The notes: generated by a model not told the origin, from the sequence alone. A stretch of DNA of 64,000 nucleotides from Candidatus Desulfosporosinus nitrosoreducens (GCF_030954495.1 NZ_JAVHUW010000051.1:62001-126000), one strand, 5' to 3'; counted from the stretch's first letter, positions 20,332-30,635 are shown. Numbers and translations: made by a program.

Positions 20332-21723
20332 TTAAAACTCACAGCTGTTGGCTGTCCTGGGGAAAGCAATGACGTCCCGGATATTGGTCATTCCGGTCAG
20401 ATACATAATGACCCGTTCAAAGCCGAGCCCGTAACCGGCGTGTTTCACTCCCCCATACTTCCGGAGATCAAGGTACCAGCTATAGTCTTCCTCTTTAAGC
20501 CCCAACTCTTCCATCCTCTGGCAGAGAACGTCAAAACGCTCTTCCCGCTGACTCCCTCCGATAATTTCCCCAACACCCGGAACGAGCAGGTCCATGGCGG
20601 CGACCGTCTTGTTGTCGTCGTTCAGGCGCATGTAGAAGGCTTTAATGCCCTTGGGATAATCGGAGACGAAGACGGGCTTTTTAAAGATTTTTTCCGTCAG
20701 GAAGCGCTCATGCTCTGTTTGCAGATCCGTGCCCCAGTGCACCGGGTAGTCAAAGTGAGCGTTTTCCTTCTCCAGAAGCTCAACCGCTTCCGTATAAGTA
20801 ATGTGGCCGAACTCCGAATTTAAGATATTTTCCAGCCGCTCAAACAAGGTCTTGTCGACAAAGTTATTGAAAAAGGCCATTTCTTCAGGAGCATGGTCTA
20901 AAGCATACTGAATGATATACTTCATCATTTCTTCCGCTAAATTCATATTGTCCGCAAGCTGGGCAAAGGCAATCTCCGGTTCAATCATCCAAAACTCGGC
21001 GGCATGCCTGGCCGTATTGGAATTTTCGGCGCGGAAGGTGGGGCCAAAGGTATAGACATTGCGAAAAGCCATACAATAGGTTTCCACATTGAGCTGACCG
21101 CTGACTGTCAGACTCGTCTCTTTCCCGAAGAAATCTTCAGCGAAATTGACAGCCCCGCTCTCAGTCTTGGGGAGGTTTCCCAAATCCAGGGCCGTTACCC
21201 TGAACATTTCCCCGGCGCCTTCGGCGTCGCTGCCTGTGATAATTGGCGTATGAACATAAACAAAGCCTTTTTCCTGAAAAAACTTGTGAATGGCATAGGC
21301 AATGACGGAACGAACGCGAAAGACCGCCGCAAAAGTATTCGTTCTGGGGCGCAAGTGAGCAATCGTCCGCAAGTATTCAAAGGTATGGCGTTTTTTCTGC
21401 AAGGGATAATCCGCCGCCGCTACGGAGAGGATTTCTATTTGCTCCGCCTTTAATTCAAAAGGCTGTTTCGCTCCCGGCGAGGGGACAAGGGTACCCCGGA
21501 TGCGCAGGGCGGAACTGATCGTCAGCTTGCCGATCTCCGGAAAATTATCCAGACTTTCTTCAAAAACCACTTGGATATTCTCAAAAAAGCTGCCGTCATT
21601 AATTTCAATAAAACCAAAAGCTTTGGACGTACGAATTGTGCGAATCCATCCGGATATCTCCAGATTCTGATTGAGATACTTCTCCGTCGCGCGGAAAATT
21701 TGTTGAACGGTCACCGTTTGCAT
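20332..21723 (-). CDS. asnS: Asparaginyl-tRNA synthetase
   Basis: A 463-residue class IIb synthetase charging tRNA(Asn). It has an N-terminal OB-fold anticodon domain (residues 15-110, [16 protein letters not shown]) and the class II core. Motif 2 ([20 protein letters not shown]) and motif 3 ([13 protein letters not shown]) are visible. ATG at 21723 follows GAGGAGG, so an open frame five codons longer is not used. No T-box leader is visible in the short upstream gap. Confidence 0.97.
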   Translation of the reverse strand: MQTVTVQQIFRATEKYLNQNLEISGWIRTIRTSKAFGFIEINDGSFFENIQVVFEESLDNFPEIGKLTISSALRIRGTLVPSPGAKQPFELKAEQIEILSVAAADYPLQKKRHTFEYLRTIAHLRPRTNTFAAVFRVRSVIAYAIHKFFQEKGFVYVHTPIITGSDAEGAGEMFRVTALDLGNLPKTESGAVNFAEDFFGKETSLTVSGQLNVETYCMAFRNVYTFGPTFRAENSNTARHAAEFWMIEPEIAFAQLADNMNLAEEMMKYIIQYALDHAPEEMAFFNNFVDKTLFERLENILNSEFGHITYTEAVELLEKENAHFDYPVHWGTDLQTEHERFLTEKIFKKPVFVSDYPKGIKAFYMRLNDDNKTVAAMDLLVPGVGEIIGGSQREERFDVLCQRMEELGLKEEDYSWYLDLRKYGGVKHAGYGLGFERVIMYLTGMTNIRDVIAFPRTANSCEF

Positions 21724-21826
21724 GGCTTTCCTCCTCAAAAAGATCCCCTGAGGGTTAAGAATTTTCTAATTAACCATTATACCTGAATGGCATCTTAACT
21801 TCAAATTATAAGCCACGCTCTGGTCA

Positions 21827-23842
21827 TCAACTGACAAACCGGCCGCTTTGCGCTTTAAGCTCCGCCATTAACAGCTCCAACTCGCCGATACTATCGCGAA
21901 TGGCTGTCATCGTTGCACTCATTTCCTCGGTCGAAGCGACAATCTCCTCGACGGAACCGGCGTCTTCGTGGGACATGCCGTCAATCTCCCGGATCGACTC
22001 GGTAATTCCTTCGCTCATGCGAACAACATGTTGAACCTCTGCCACCATTGCTCCCAAAAGACTCGAGACAGTCTGGGTTCCCTGGGAAATCTCCTTAAAC
22101 TCCTGCAAGGCCTGATCTCCGATACCCAGCTGCTCTTGAATCAAGGCAACTCCTTCCTCAGCGGCCCGAACGGAACTTTCCACGTTTTGGGTGACTTGAT
22201 CGATCAGCCCGGCTATCTGAGAGGCGCTTTGCCTGGACCCTGCGGCCAGTTTCCGGACTTCCTCGGCCACCACGGCAAATCCCCGGCCGGCCTCGCCGGC
22301 CCGGGCGGCTTCAATAGCGGCATTGAGGGCCAGGAGATTCGTCTGGTCGGAAATGCCGGAGATAATCTGGGTAATCCCGCGGATTTTTCCCGTCTGATCC
22401 TTGAGAACGTGGCTTCCGGCCTGAATCTCTTCAACTTTGGCAGCAAAAACCCTCATCGTTTCGGCTAAGCCTTTCAAGATGGTTTCTCCGTGCCGGGTTC
22501 GTTCCGTCACATCCCGGGTGCTGCCTGAAATCTGCTCCATATGTCCGGCCAGGGACGAAACGTTTTGATTGATCCCTTCGCTCCGGGTACCGATGTCACT
22601 GGTACGCTGGGCAATCTTTTGGGCGCTGAAGGCCACCTGATTAATGCTCTCCGCCACCTGGCCCGTGCCCCGGGAGGTTTGATCCGCGGCCGCCGCAATC
22701 TCCTTAGTCGAGCCCTCGACACGCTTCAAGGCTTGATTCATGGAAAAACAGATGTCCTTGGTGTTGTCCAACATTTTCTTCATCGCCAGGGCCAAGGTGC
22801 CCAGTTCACCATACCAATCGGTTCTAATGGCAATTTGCAAATTGCCCGTGGCCAGCACCTCGGCATTTTCCGCCAGTTCCCGCAAAGGCCGGGTGAATTT
22901 GAGAGAGAATAAATAGCCTGAAACCACGCCGAGGCCCAGAACCGCCAACCCGACCCAGAAAACCCAGCGCTTTAAAGCATTTAATTGCTGCAACACCCCC
23001 TGCCGCGAAAGAACCGCTTTAATGTAGCCTTTGAGCTCACCCTTATAATCTTTGAAGGGGATCAACAAAATATTGGACTGCCCATCGGCGCTCACTGTCA
23101 GCTGGGTTTGTCCGCCGCGGAGGGCTTGGACCACCCCGGCGGCAACCGGATCATGATCTTGAGCCGTACCAGCTAACAAGCCTCCCTTTTCCTGGACATT
23201 TTTAACCAAAGAGGCAGAAGGATTGAGAAGGTAAATAAAGTAATCACCGGGATTCTTTTTCTGAAGAGTATGTAAAAAGTCTTCGCCAAAATCCATGCCA
23301 TATTCGGCGCTGCCTACCCACTGATCCTGATATTGCACCGGCACCACTACCCGGAAGCCGTACCCTTCGACTCCCTCCTCCAGGCCCTCCACAATCTTAT
23401 GGTCCTTGTTGGCGGCCACTACAGTCGGGCGGATGTTCGACAGGTCGTCGCCAAATTTATTGGGAGAATGCGCCCGGTAAAAGGAAACCGCCGGCGCCAG
23501 GTGAAATTGAAGCTGGCTGAAGCCTTCTTTTTTCACTTCATTAAAAACAGGCTGGACCAGCCTGATAAGGGCAGCCCGGTCGCGTTCTGCCAGAGCCTCA
23601 GCCACCTCCGGGTTCATGGTCATGGATAAGACCGCAGATCTGGCCCGGTCCAGGCGGTTGCCGAATTCATCCTGAATTCCCTGTTCCACCAGCTTTTCTG
23701 TTTGCAATTCGTTTGTCCTAAGCAGCTTCTCCGCATTCCAGAGGCTTGCCGCGGACAGCAGGGCTACTACGGAAATGATCACTACCCCCATCAAAAGCGC
23801 AACCCTTATCTTAATGGACATAGTATGTTGTCTGTTCCTCAT
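21827..23842 (-). CDS. Methyl-accepting chemotaxis protein with extracellular Cache-type domain
   Basis: A 671-residue transmembrane chemoreceptor. TM1 is at about residues 10-33, followed by a roughly 255-residue periplasmic-side sensor, probably a single large Cache domain ([11 protein letters not shown] and GFRVVVPV motifs). TM2 is at about 290-312, then HAMP and a long signalling coiled coil with the hairpin tip [20 protein letters not shown]. The tail lacks a CheR pentapeptide. Ligand is unknown. ATG at 23842 follows GGGGAG; the gene is monocistronic, with asnS starting about 100 bp further on. Confidence 0.94.
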   Translation of the reverse strand: MRNRQHTMSIKIRVALLMGVVIISVVALLSAASLWNAEKLLRTNELQTEKLVEQGIQDEFGNRLDRARSAVLSMTMNPEVAEALAERDRAALIRLVQPVFNEVKKEGFSQLQFHLAPAVSFYRAHSPNKFGDDLSNIRPTVVAANKDHKIVEGLEEGVEGYGFRVVVPVQYQDQWVGSAEYGMDFGEDFLHTLQKKNPGDYFIYLLNPSASLVKNVQEKGGLLAGTAQDHDPVAAGVVQALRGGQTQLTVSADGQSNILLIPFKDYKGELKGYIKAVLSRQGVLQQLNALKRWVFWVGLAVLGLGVVSGYLFSLKFTRPLRELAENAEVLATGNLQIAIRTDWYGELGTLALAMKKMLDNTKDICFSMNQALKRVEGSTKEIAAAADQTSRGTGQVAESINQVAFSAQKIAQRTSDIGTRSEGINQNVSSLAGHMEQISGSTRDVTERTRHGETILKGLAETMRVFAAKVEEIQAGSHVLKDQTGKIRGITQIISGISDQTNLLALNAAIEAARAGEAGRGFAVVAEEVRKLAAGSRQSASQIAGLIDQVTQNVESSVRAAEEGVALIQEQLGIGDQALQEFKEISQGTQTVSSLLGAMVAEVQHVVRMSEGITESIREIDGMSHEDAGSVEEIVASTEEMSATMTAIRDSIGELELLMAELKAQSGRFVS

Positions 23843-24030
23843 CAATCATTCTCCCCTTAAGTTCTCGTTGAGCCGGTATTTATTTGGCAGGGGTATGGGG
23901 TTTCTCTCTTGAAATATCCGAACTCTGTGTCTTTAATCGTTAGGGTAATGTCTGCTCCTTTCACCCGCTTAAAGGCCTACTAATTTACTAGTTTTTTCAA
24001 ACAATTTTACACCATATTCCCCAAAATAAA

Positions 24031-24069
24031 TGAAATCCAGACGACATAAATAATGTCATCTGGATTTCA
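24031..24069 (-). terminator. Terminator of the MutS-like gene
   Basis: Arms at 24031-24047 (TGAAATCCAGACGACAT) and 24053-24069 form a 17-bp stem with one G-T mismatch and a 5-nt loop. On the minus strand it is followed by TTTATTTTG. It lies 56 bp past the stop codon of the MutS-like gene. Confidence 0.85.
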
Positions 24070-24124
24070 AACTTCCACGGTTCAATTTGCTCTTGGCTTG
24101 CCTCAGGCAATTCCGTCCGCCCGG

Positions 24125-25978
24125 CTAGCTCTCCACTTCAATACCCGCCATCCTGATCAAATACATGGCATTGCGCGTGGTCGAGATCCCCTGCCGAAGT
24201 TTATAATCGAAGTAGATCTGGTCGTTTTGATAATACTCCCGGAAATGGTAATTGCGGATTTTGCGCTTTGTTTCACCTTCGAGATCACCTAATTCCAAAT
24301 CATGAGTTGAGACCATACCCATGGCTCCGGCTTTGCTTAATTGCCGGATCAGAACCTTGGCCCCGGCATGACGGTCCTGAGAATTTGTTCCCTTAAAAAT
24401 CTCATCAAGCAGAAAGAAGATCTGCCGGTCCTGCTTAGAGGCCTGAACAATTTGCTTAATTCTCAATAACTCGGCGTAAAAGGAAGAAATGTTTTCCTCC
24501 AGATTGTCGCGCACGCGCATACAGGTAAAAATCCGGTAGACAGAACAGCGGAACTCCCGCGCGCAGACCGGAGCTCCGGTATAGGCCAGAACAAGATTAA
24601 GGCCGACCGTTCTGAGCAAAGTGCTCTTACCGGACATATTGGAACCGGTTATTAACAAAATCCCCCCGTTTTTGTCCAAGGCCAAATCATTGCAAACGGG
24701 GTTTTCCAAAAGAGGATGGCCCACTCCGGCAGCAACAACCCCCGCTGTTTCCGGAGTTATCAGCGGCCAAGACCATTGAGGGTGATCCGCGGCAATCAGC
24801 GCCAGGCTGTTTAAGGCTTCCAGCTCGGCGATGGTATCTATCCACTGCCCCAAAGAGCGGCCCGATTTTTCTTTCCAGGCTTCCAAGGAGATCAGGCACT
24901 GGATGTCCCAAAGGGTAAGAATATTGACGATGAGAAACATGGCATTTCCACGGTTGGCAATGAGATCGGCCAAACCCGTTAGTTTTCTGATCTGTTCAAA
25001 AGCCGGCTTTCCCTCCCGGTCACGCAAATTATCTTTCAGAGTTTGCAGGTAAGCGGCCCGAAAGGAGCGTTTTTCAAAACGCTCCAGCATCTTCTCGTAA
25101 ATGCGGATGGTTTCTTTAAATTCATACACGGCATTGAGAGTTTTGCCGCGCTGTTTTCCCGTTAAGAGGATACCCGTCTGCAGGAGAAGGCCCAGAAGCG
25201 GATACCAATAGGAGACCCTCGCCGTAAAGAAATACAACAGCAAAAAGGCAAGAGTAACCAGCGGGAGCACCCGCGCCCCCAGAAGAACAGAACGGCGCAG
25301 ATAGGTAGGGTCATAGGTTTGGGCCCAGCTGATCATGGCCGCGGGAGATCTGCCCGGACGCTTCGCCAGCTTGGCCTCCGCCAGGAAGCGCTGCCTCCAG
25401 GCCAGGTTGAGGGACAGCTCCCGGATGGCCTCCTGTCTTTTGCGGATAACTTCGCAGTCCCTCGGGGGCTCGGTCAATATTTCCCGCAGCTTTTCCCGGC
25501 CCCGGAATGTTTGCGCCGTGGTAATCCATTGATACAAAGAACCCGCTCCGAACAGATCCAGATCTTCCCCATAAGCATGTTCCAGGTCTTGAAAATCTTC
25601 CCCCCGGTCAGGAAAGGATTTCCATTCTCCGGCTAAACGCCTTAAAGCTTGAGCGTAATTTTCTTTAAGAACAGACAAATAGCTCTGCCTGGTTTTTAAA
25701 GCCTGATGCCAAAAGACCAGGGCCACAAACAGGATCGCCGTTATAAGCAGGGCTCCATAAGCCCAGGAGACCTTATCCTTCAGGTAAAGAACAACCGTCG
25801 CCAGCGCGCCAAGGACAAAGACCATAAGACGCAGGTTGCTCAGACGGTTTATGACCTGAGTCAGGGTTTCATGTTTGCGGGTATAATAGGCCTCGCGCTT
25901 GCGATACCGCTCTTGCGCAACGTTTTGCTTAATTTCTTCTCTCAAATCACTTAAATCACTCAAATTACTGTCCTCCAT
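24125..25978 (-). CDS. Membrane-anchored MutS-family ATPase
   Basis: A 617-residue protein with a MutS C-terminal ATPase: ITGSNMSGKSTLLRTVG (Walker A, about residue 440), FLLDEIFKGTNSQDR (Walker B) and STHDLELGD. The N-terminus lacks MutS mismatch-recognition domain I. Instead there are two hydrophobic segments at about residues 49-92 and two more at about 228-275, so the ATPase is probably tethered to the inner face of the membrane. It belongs to a little-studied MutS branch seen in Firmicutes. A role in DNA recombination or surface transport cannot be inferred. No mutL is nearby. Confidence 0.85.
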   Translation of the reverse strand: MEDSNLSDLSDLREEIKQNVAQERYRKREAYYTRKHETLTQVINRLSNLRLMVFVLGALATVVLYLKDKVSWAYGALLITAILFVALVFWHQALKTRQSYLSVLKENYAQALRRLAGEWKSFPDRGEDFQDLEHAYGEDLDLFGAGSLYQWITTAQTFRGREKLREILTEPPRDCEVIRKRQEAIRELSLNLAWRQRFLAEAKLAKRPGRSPAAMISWAQTYDPTYLRRSVLLGARVLPLVTLAFLLLYFFTARVSYWYPLLGLLLQTGILLTGKQRGKTLNAVYEFKETIRIYEKMLERFEKRSFRAAYLQTLKDNLRDREGKPAFEQIRKLTGLADLIANRGNAMFLIVNILTLWDIQCLISLEAWKEKSGRSLGQWIDTIAELEALNSLALIAADHPQWSWPLITPETAGVVAAGVGHPLLENPVCNDLALDKNGGILLITGSNMSGKSTLLRTVGLNLVLAYTGAPVCAREFRCSVYRIFTCMRVRDNLEENISSFYAELLRIKQIVQASKQDRQIFFLLDEIFKGTNSQDRHAGAKVLIRQLSKAGAMGMVSTHDLELGDLEGETKRKIRNYHFREYYQNDQIYFDYKLRQGISTTRNAMYLIRMAGIEVES

Positions 25979-26040
25979 ACTTTATCCAAGGCCAAAAGCA
26001 TTTAAGAGCATTATACACGAATCAGCCCCTTATAACCACA

Positions 26041-26152
26041 TCTTGGGAATAAAGAAAACTTGGCCGGCACTAATCCTCTGGGGCAGGCGGCTGCCCAGTT
26101 GCTCTGGTGCTTAGAAAGTACATAAGGCAAGTTTATACTTTCCGGCAGCAGG
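26041..26152. repeat. Dispersed hairpin element, copy B
   Basis: From TCTTGGGAATAAAGAAAACT to TTTCCGGCAGCAGG this stretch matches copy C at 48 kb at both ends (AAAGAAAACTTGGCCGGC and CTGCCCAGTTGCTCTG). The middle is about 100 bp shorter than in copy C. The terminal hairpin is GAAAGTA-loop-TACTTTC with GCAAGTTTA in the loop. It fills the 317-bp gap between the divergent MutS-like and DUF815 genes. Confidence 0.65.
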
Positions 26153-26196
26153 AGAAAGCCTTGGCCTCATTCATTCTTTCTTTCTCTTTTTCCCGG

Positions 26197-26205
26197 TGCT
26201 ATACT
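26197..26205 (+). promoter_or_regulatory. Extended -10 promoter of the DUF815 gene
   Basis: TGCTATACT at 26197-26205 is an extended -10 box about 90 bp before the gene. No convincing -35 box is visible, which is usual for extended -10 promoters. Confidence 0.5.
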
Positions 26206-26295
26206 AGATTTAAACGTGTTTTGCCCAATCGCCCCCTTGCCCTTACCGGGCTGAGGGGGTGATTGATTAGGGTACGACTACTGGAGGAAACTGCG

Positions 26296-27678
26296 ATGAG
26301 ACAAACTACAATCTCCCCCGAACTCCTGGCCCTGGATTCCCTTGCCGTTTACCGCGGACTTCTGGAAGATCCGGTTCTCCGCCGCCTCAGAGAGCTGCTC
26401 GCCGCTCTGGAAAAGGAGAACCTTCAAGTGCGCGAGATTGTCAACTTCTATCACGATTTTTACTATGAATTGGCCAAGTGCCCGCAACTTTCGCTGTCCA
26501 ATCATATCCTCGATCAAATTATCTTTGCTGAAAATTCCTTCTCCTTTAAAGCCCAGGCTATTAATACTCCTGTCCTGGAAAGCACCCTGGAAAGAGCGGC
26601 TGCCCGCGACTTAAGAAATCTTCAATCCGTCGCCAAGCTGGACGGCTCAGCCCTGAAAGCGGGGATTTCCGCCCGCTTCCATCCCGGCGTCCAGGAGCGC
26701 AAGGAAGGCCCTGGCCTTGACCCAACCCTCGAACTTCTGCTTCAAGAACTTCCCGAATGGGAAGTTTCCCCGCTGCCTTCAGCGGAGGATGAGCCGGAGC
26801 ATCTTCACAACCTGAAAGAAACTTTTCTCAAGGCCCGGCACTGGGATGATTGCCTTCCTGAACTGCGGCAGTTCCATCGTCAGTACGGCTGCGGCCTCTT
26901 CGCCCGCAGTATCGCTTTTATTTGGGAACGATATGAAGGTCAGGGCTTTCTCAAAAGCGTCGCCAGGCCTGACCCCATTACTCTGAATGAGCTAGTAGAT
27001 TATCAGGACGAACGCTCAAAGATTTTAGAGAACACCTTGCAGTTTTTAAAAGGGTATCCGGCCAACAACGTGCTTCTTTACGGCGACCGGGGCACCGGCA
27101 AGTCCTCCACCGTCAAAGCGATCCTCAACGCCTATCATTCCCGGGGACTGCGCATGATTGAAGTCCCCAAAGCCTTTCTGGCCGACTTTCCGCAAATTAT
27201 CCGCCTCTTAACCAACCGGGCTCAAAAATTCATTCTCTTTGTTGACGACCTTGTTTTTGGGGACAACGAAGAAAATTACACCTCTCTCAAGGCGGTTCTC
27301 GAAGGCGGTCTGGAAAGCAAAACCTCCAACATCTTGATTTACGCCACCTCCAACCGCCGCCACCTGGTGAAAGAATATTTCAGCGAGAGAGCGGGGCTGC
27401 ATTCCGGCAACCGCGACGAAGAAGTGCATGCCGGAGACAGCATGCAGGAAAAGCTCTCTCTTGCCGACCGCTTTGGCATCAATGTCGTCTTCTCATCTCC
27501 GGATCAGAAACAATACCTGAAGATTGTCGAAGGGATCGCCTCCCAGCGCCAGCTGAGCATTGAGCAAAGCGTTCTGCACAAAGAAGCCCTGCAATGGGCC
27601 CTCTGGTATAACGGACGTTCCGCCCGCACGGCAAGACAGTTTGTCGATTGGCTCGAAGGACATCTGGCTTTAAATTAA
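26296..27678 (+). CDS. DUF815 family AAA ATPase
   Basis: A 460-residue P-loop protein. The N-terminal 200 residues have no recognised fold. The C-terminal half has LYGDRGTGKSSTVKA (Walker A), FILFVDDLVF (Walker B), sensor-1-like IYATSNRRHL and DRFGINVVFSSPD further on, as in DUF815 proteins related to DnaA/ClpX-type AAA ATPases. The biochemical role of the family is unknown. ATG at 26296 follows TGGAGGAAA; an earlier frame start at 26263 has no ribosome site. Confidence 0.88.
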   Translation: MRQTTISPELLALDSLAVYRGLLEDPVLRRLRELLAALEKENLQVREIVNFYHDFYYELAKCPQLSLSNHILDQIIFAENSFSFKAQAINTPVLESTLERAAARDLRNLQSVAKLDGSALKAGISARFHPGVQERKEGPGLDPTLELLLQELPEWEVSPLPSAEDEPEHLHNLKETFLKARHWDDCLPELRQFHRQYGCGLFARSIAFIWERYEGQGFLKSVARPDPITLNELVDYQDERSKILENTLQFLKGYPANNVLLYGDRGTGKSSTVKAILNAYHSRGLRMIEVPKAFLADFPQIIRLLTNRAQKFILFVDDLVFGDNEENYTSLKAVLEGGLESKTSNILIYATSNRRHLVKEYFSERAGLHSGNRDEEVHAGDSMQEKLSLADRFGINVVFSSPDQKQYLKIVEGIASQRQLSIEQSVLHKEALQWALWYNGRSARTARQFVDWLEGHLALN

Positions 27679-27770
27679 TAATTCCGAGGCTAAAATAAAT
27701 GCCGCTGTTTCCATGTATAGTCATCCCTGCTGTGGTAAACAATGTAAGAAACAGTAAAGGAGCTGTCATC

Positions 27771-28136
27771 ATGGACGACTATTTTGACAATCTTGACGCT
27801 ACGGAAATCAATCTGAAATATTTCACGGAACACCATGGAGAAATATATAAAGCCTACGAAACTTACGGGCATTTAGTGCACACCGAGGGCGGACCTTTAG
27901 ACCAAAAAACCTGCTGGTTGATAAAAGTAGCTTTGTCAACCGAATGCCAATATCCCCGGGCTTTACATACTCATATTCTCAAAGCTTTAAGAGGCGGCTG
28001 CAGCAAAGAAGAGATAGAACATGCCATCTTGTTAGTTGCGCCAAGTGCCGGTTTTCCTAAAACTATGGCCGGAATTTTAATTCTGAGAAAAATACTGGAA
28101 GAAACAGCAACCGACGGAATCACTTCAATCCATTGA
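27771..28136 (+). CDS. Carboxymuconolactone decarboxylase-like (AhpD-fold) protein
   Basis: A 121-residue all-helical protein of the CMD/AhpD-like fold. The catalytic region reads STECQYPRALHTHIL, so it keeps the first cysteine and the histidine but lacks the second cysteine of the AhpD CxxC pair. A thiol peroxidase-reductase reaction by the AhpD mechanism is therefore doubtful. ATG at 27771 follows AAAGGAG by 8 nt. It follows the DUF815 gene by about 90 bp on the same strand. Confidence 0.85.
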   Translation: MDDYFDNLDATEINLKYFTEHHGEIYKAYETYGHLVHTEGGPLDQKTCWLIKVALSTECQYPRALHTHILKALRGGCSKEEIEHAILLVAPSAGFPKTMAGILILRKILEETATDGITSIH

Positions 28137-28282
28137 CCGCGCTGATCTGGCTTATGCTTCTTTACAGAGCAGTTTTAAAGCCACCCCAACCGTCTCAGTC
28201 TTCTGATCGCGCCCTTTTAAATAGCCTTTATAAGCACCCTCTTTGCAAACAAACCTGGTATAAGAATACTCGTTGCATTCAT

Positions 28283-28329
28283 CCCCTTAGGGTAAGAAAG
28301 CAGAACCTAATCTTTCTTACCTAAAGGGG
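28283..28329 (+). terminator. Terminator after the CMD gene
   Basis: Arms CCCCTTAGGGTAAGAAAG (28283-28300) and 28312-28329 pair over 18 bp with two mismatches, with an 11-nt loop and TTTAT following. It lies about 150 bp after the CMD stop codon and before the ABC-F promoter. Confidence 0.65.
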
Positions 28330-28362
28330 ATTTATCTTGAAGTATATCTTTTTGACAAATAA

Positions 28363-28371
28363 TGCTATAAT
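28363..28371 (+). promoter_or_regulatory. Extended -10 promoter of the ABC-F gene
   Basis: TGCTATAAT at 28363-28371 is a consensus extended -10 box 42 bp before the start codon. A TTGACA lies only 8 bp upstream of the TATAAT, too close to be its -35 element. Confidence 0.6.
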
Positions 28372-28412
28372 ATGACTTTGGAGCAAATTCTTATATAAAG
28401 GAACGATTTTTA

Positions 28413-30026
28413 ATGATTAGTACCAGCGGAATTACCCTGAGATTCGGAAAACGGGCCTTATTCGAGGATGTTAACGTCAAGTTCCTGCCTGGGAACTGTT
28501 ATGGTTTGATCGGAGCTAACGGCGCCGGCAAATCCACCTTCCTGAAAATCCTTTCCGGGGAACTGGACTCCACAAGCGGCGAGGTCATTCTGACTCCCGG
28601 AGAGCGAATTGGGGTTTTGAAACAGGACCACTTTCAGTTCGAAGACTATGAAGTGCTGAAAACAGTCATCATGGGCCATGCCCGGCTGTATGAAATTATG
28701 GAAGAAAAAGACGCCCTTTATTCGAAACCGGACTTTTCCGAAGAAGACGGGATCAGGGCCTCTGTTTTGGAAGGCGAGTTTGCCGAACTCAACGGTTGGC
28801 AGGCGGAATCTGAAGCCTCGGAACTCCTCATGGGCCTGGGTATTGCCAAAGAGCTGCAAAGCAAAACGATGAAAGACCTAAGCGGCAACGAAAAAGTGCG
28901 TGTCCTGCTGGCCCAGGCGCTCTTCGGCAACCCCAACATTCTCCTATTGGACGAGCCCACCAACCATTTAGACCTGCAGTCCATTACCTGGCTGGAAAAC
29001 TTCCTATATAATTACGAAAACACTGTTATTGTCGTTTCCCACGACCGGCATTTTTTAAACAAGGTGTGCACCCATATTGCCGATATCGATTTCGGCAAAA
29101 TCCAGCTCTATGTCGGCAATTATGATTTTTGGTACGAATCCAGTCAGTTAGCCCTGCGCTTAATGCGCGAGGCCAACAAGAAGAAGGAAGAGAAAATCGA
29201 GGAACTGCAAAAGTTTATTCAACGCTTCAGTTCCAATGCTTCTAAAGCCAAACAAGCCACCTCCCGGAAGAAACAACTGGAAAAGCTGACCCTGGAAGAT
29301 ATTCGGCCTTCCTCCCGCAAATATCCCTATATTGCTTTTACCCCCGACAGAGAAGCAGGAAATAATATCTTGTCCGTGAAAAACTTAACAGTCCGTATCG
29401 GCGGCGAAAAGGTTCTCGACGATTTGTCTTTTATTATGAACAAAGGAGACAAAATTGCCTTGGTAGGGCCTAACAGTAACGCCAAGACTGTATTATTTAA
29501 AGTTTTAATGGGAGAGATCCAGCCTGATGAAGGAGAATTCAGTTGGGGGGTCACGACCACTCAAACTTATTTTCCCCAGGACAACTCGCCTTACTTTGAT
29601 ACGGACCTCAACCTAGTGGATTGGCTCAGGCAGTTCTCCCGCGACCCTGACGAATCCTTTGTGCGCGGATTTTTAGGGCGCATGCTCTTCTCCGGGGAAG
29701 AGTCTTTGAAGTCCGCCCGCGTTCTTTCCGGCGGAGAAAAAGTGCGCTGCATGTTTGCCAAAATGATGCTCAGCGGGGCTAATGTTCTTCTCTTTGACGA
29801 ACCGACCAACCACCTGGATATGGAATCAATTACGGCGCTTAACAGTTCTTTGACGAACCTGGAGGGCAACATTCTTTTTGTATCCCAAGACCATCAATTT
29901 GTGCAAACGATCGCCAACCGGATCATGGAAATTACTCCCCGGGGAATTCTTGACCGCCGCATGACCTTTGATGAATATCTGGAAAATGAGGACGTTAAAG
30001 CCTTATTAGAGACCATGTACTCCTAG
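28413..30026 (+). CDS. ABC-F family ATPase (YkpA/YbiT type)
   Basis: A 537-residue cytoplasmic protein with two fused ABC domains and no membrane segments. Site 1 has GANGAGKST and LLLDEPTNHLD, with LSGNEKVRVLLAQAL as its signature region. The linker (about residues 245-320) is basic and helical, as in ABC-F translation factors. In the second domain the Walker A reads GPNSNAKT instead of GxxGxGK[ST], so the motif is altered (Ser-Asn for Gly). LSGGEKVRCMF and LLFDEPTNHLD remain. ABC-F proteins act on the ribosome E site. A resistance role is not implied. Confidence 0.93.
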   Translation: MISTSGITLRFGKRALFEDVNVKFLPGNCYGLIGANGAGKSTFLKILSGELDSTSGEVILTPGERIGVLKQDHFQFEDYEVLKTVIMGHARLYEIMEEKDALYSKPDFSEEDGIRASVLEGEFAELNGWQAESEASELLMGLGIAKELQSKTMKDLSGNEKVRVLLAQALFGNPNILLLDEPTNHLDLQSITWLENFLYNYENTVIVVSHDRHFLNKVCTHIADIDFGKIQLYVGNYDFWYESSQLALRLMREANKKKEEKIEELQKFIQRFSSNASKAKQATSRKKQLEKLTLEDIRPSSRKYPYIAFTPDREAGNNILSVKNLTVRIGGEKVLDDLSFIMNKGDKIALVGPNSNAKTVLFKVLMGEIQPDEGEFSWGVTTTQTYFPQDNSPYFDTDLNLVDWLRQFSRDPDESFVRGFLGRMLFSGEESLKSARVLSGGEKVRCMFAKMMLSGANVLLFDEPTNHLDMESITALNSSLTNLEGNILFVSQDHQFVQTIANRIMEITPRGILDRRMTFDEYLENEDVKALLETMYS

Positions 30027-30142
30027 AACTTCCCCCAGCGGGGTTAGCGGTCTGCCATTAAATTATTGGATTTCACACTTTTATCCGCATAGTATAATCC
30101 CCTATTATGCCCCTATTTTTAAGGGACAAAGGGCCTAATAAT

Positions 30143-30171
30143 TTGACATATTTTCTGTTTTGAGCTATATT
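30143..30171 (+). promoter_or_regulatory. Sigma-A promoter of the zinc-ribbon gene
   Basis: TTGACA (30143-30148) and TATATT (30166-30171) are 17 bp apart. The start codon lies 115 bp downstream, leaving a leader of about 100 nt. Confidence 0.75.
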
Positions 30172-30286
30172 AATATAAACTCGTTAATTTAATGGATTTA
30201 CACAAACCTTCTCTATGGCTACGGCTCTGGGAAGTGGCTGCTGAACTTACCATGTAGCGGGTAAACTATAGTGGAGGTTTTTTGAA

Positions 30287-30589
30287 ATGTTTAGTGACAA
30301 AGTTTTAACATGCAGAGATTGTGGACGGGAATTTGAATTTACGGCATCTGAGCAAGAATTCTATGCTGAAAAAGGTTTTACCAACGAACCCGGCCGCTGC
30401 CCGGAATGCCGTGCTGCCAAGAAAGCCCAAAACAGAAACAACGGCGGCGGTTTTTCCCGTCAACGTGAAATGTTCCCTGCTGTCTGCGCCAATTGCGGGA
30501 AAGAAACGACGGTTCCTTTCCAACCTTCCGGCAACAAACCGGTTTATTGCCGCGATTGCTATCAACCACGTACACGCAGCAACTGGTAA
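30287..30589 (+). CDS. Two-zinc-ribbon protein
   Basis: A 100-residue basic protein with two zinc ribbons. The first has CRDCGREF with CPECRAAK, and the second CANCGKET with CRDCYQ, each a CxxC pair set about 25 residues apart. A Gly/Asn-rich linker (about residues 48-58) joins them. Proteins of this type are widespread in Firmicutes and Chloroflexi with unproven nucleic-acid roles. Strong promoter and terminator make it a single-gene unit. Confidence 0.88.
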   Translation: MFSDKVLTCRDCGREFEFTASEQEFYAEKGFTNEPGRCPECRAAKKAQNRNNGGGFSRQREMFPAVCANCGKETTVPFQPSGNKPVYCRDCYQPRTRSNW

Positions 30590-30600
30590 ATTGTTTCTCA

Positions 30601-30635
30601 AACCCTCCCGGGCTAAAAGCCCGGGAGGGTTTTTT
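30601..30635 (+). terminator. Terminator of the zinc-ribbon gene
   Basis: A perfect 14-bp stem, AACCCTCCCGGGCT (30601-30614) with complement at 30618-30631, has a 3-nt loop followed by a T-run. It starts 11 bp past the stop codon. A textbook intrinsic terminator. Confidence 0.95.

Noticed and set aside
28352..28371. TTGACA as -35 box of the ABC-F promoter
   Set aside because: Only 8 bp separate it from TATAAT; RNA polymerase needs about 17. The extended -10 alone is used in the annotation.
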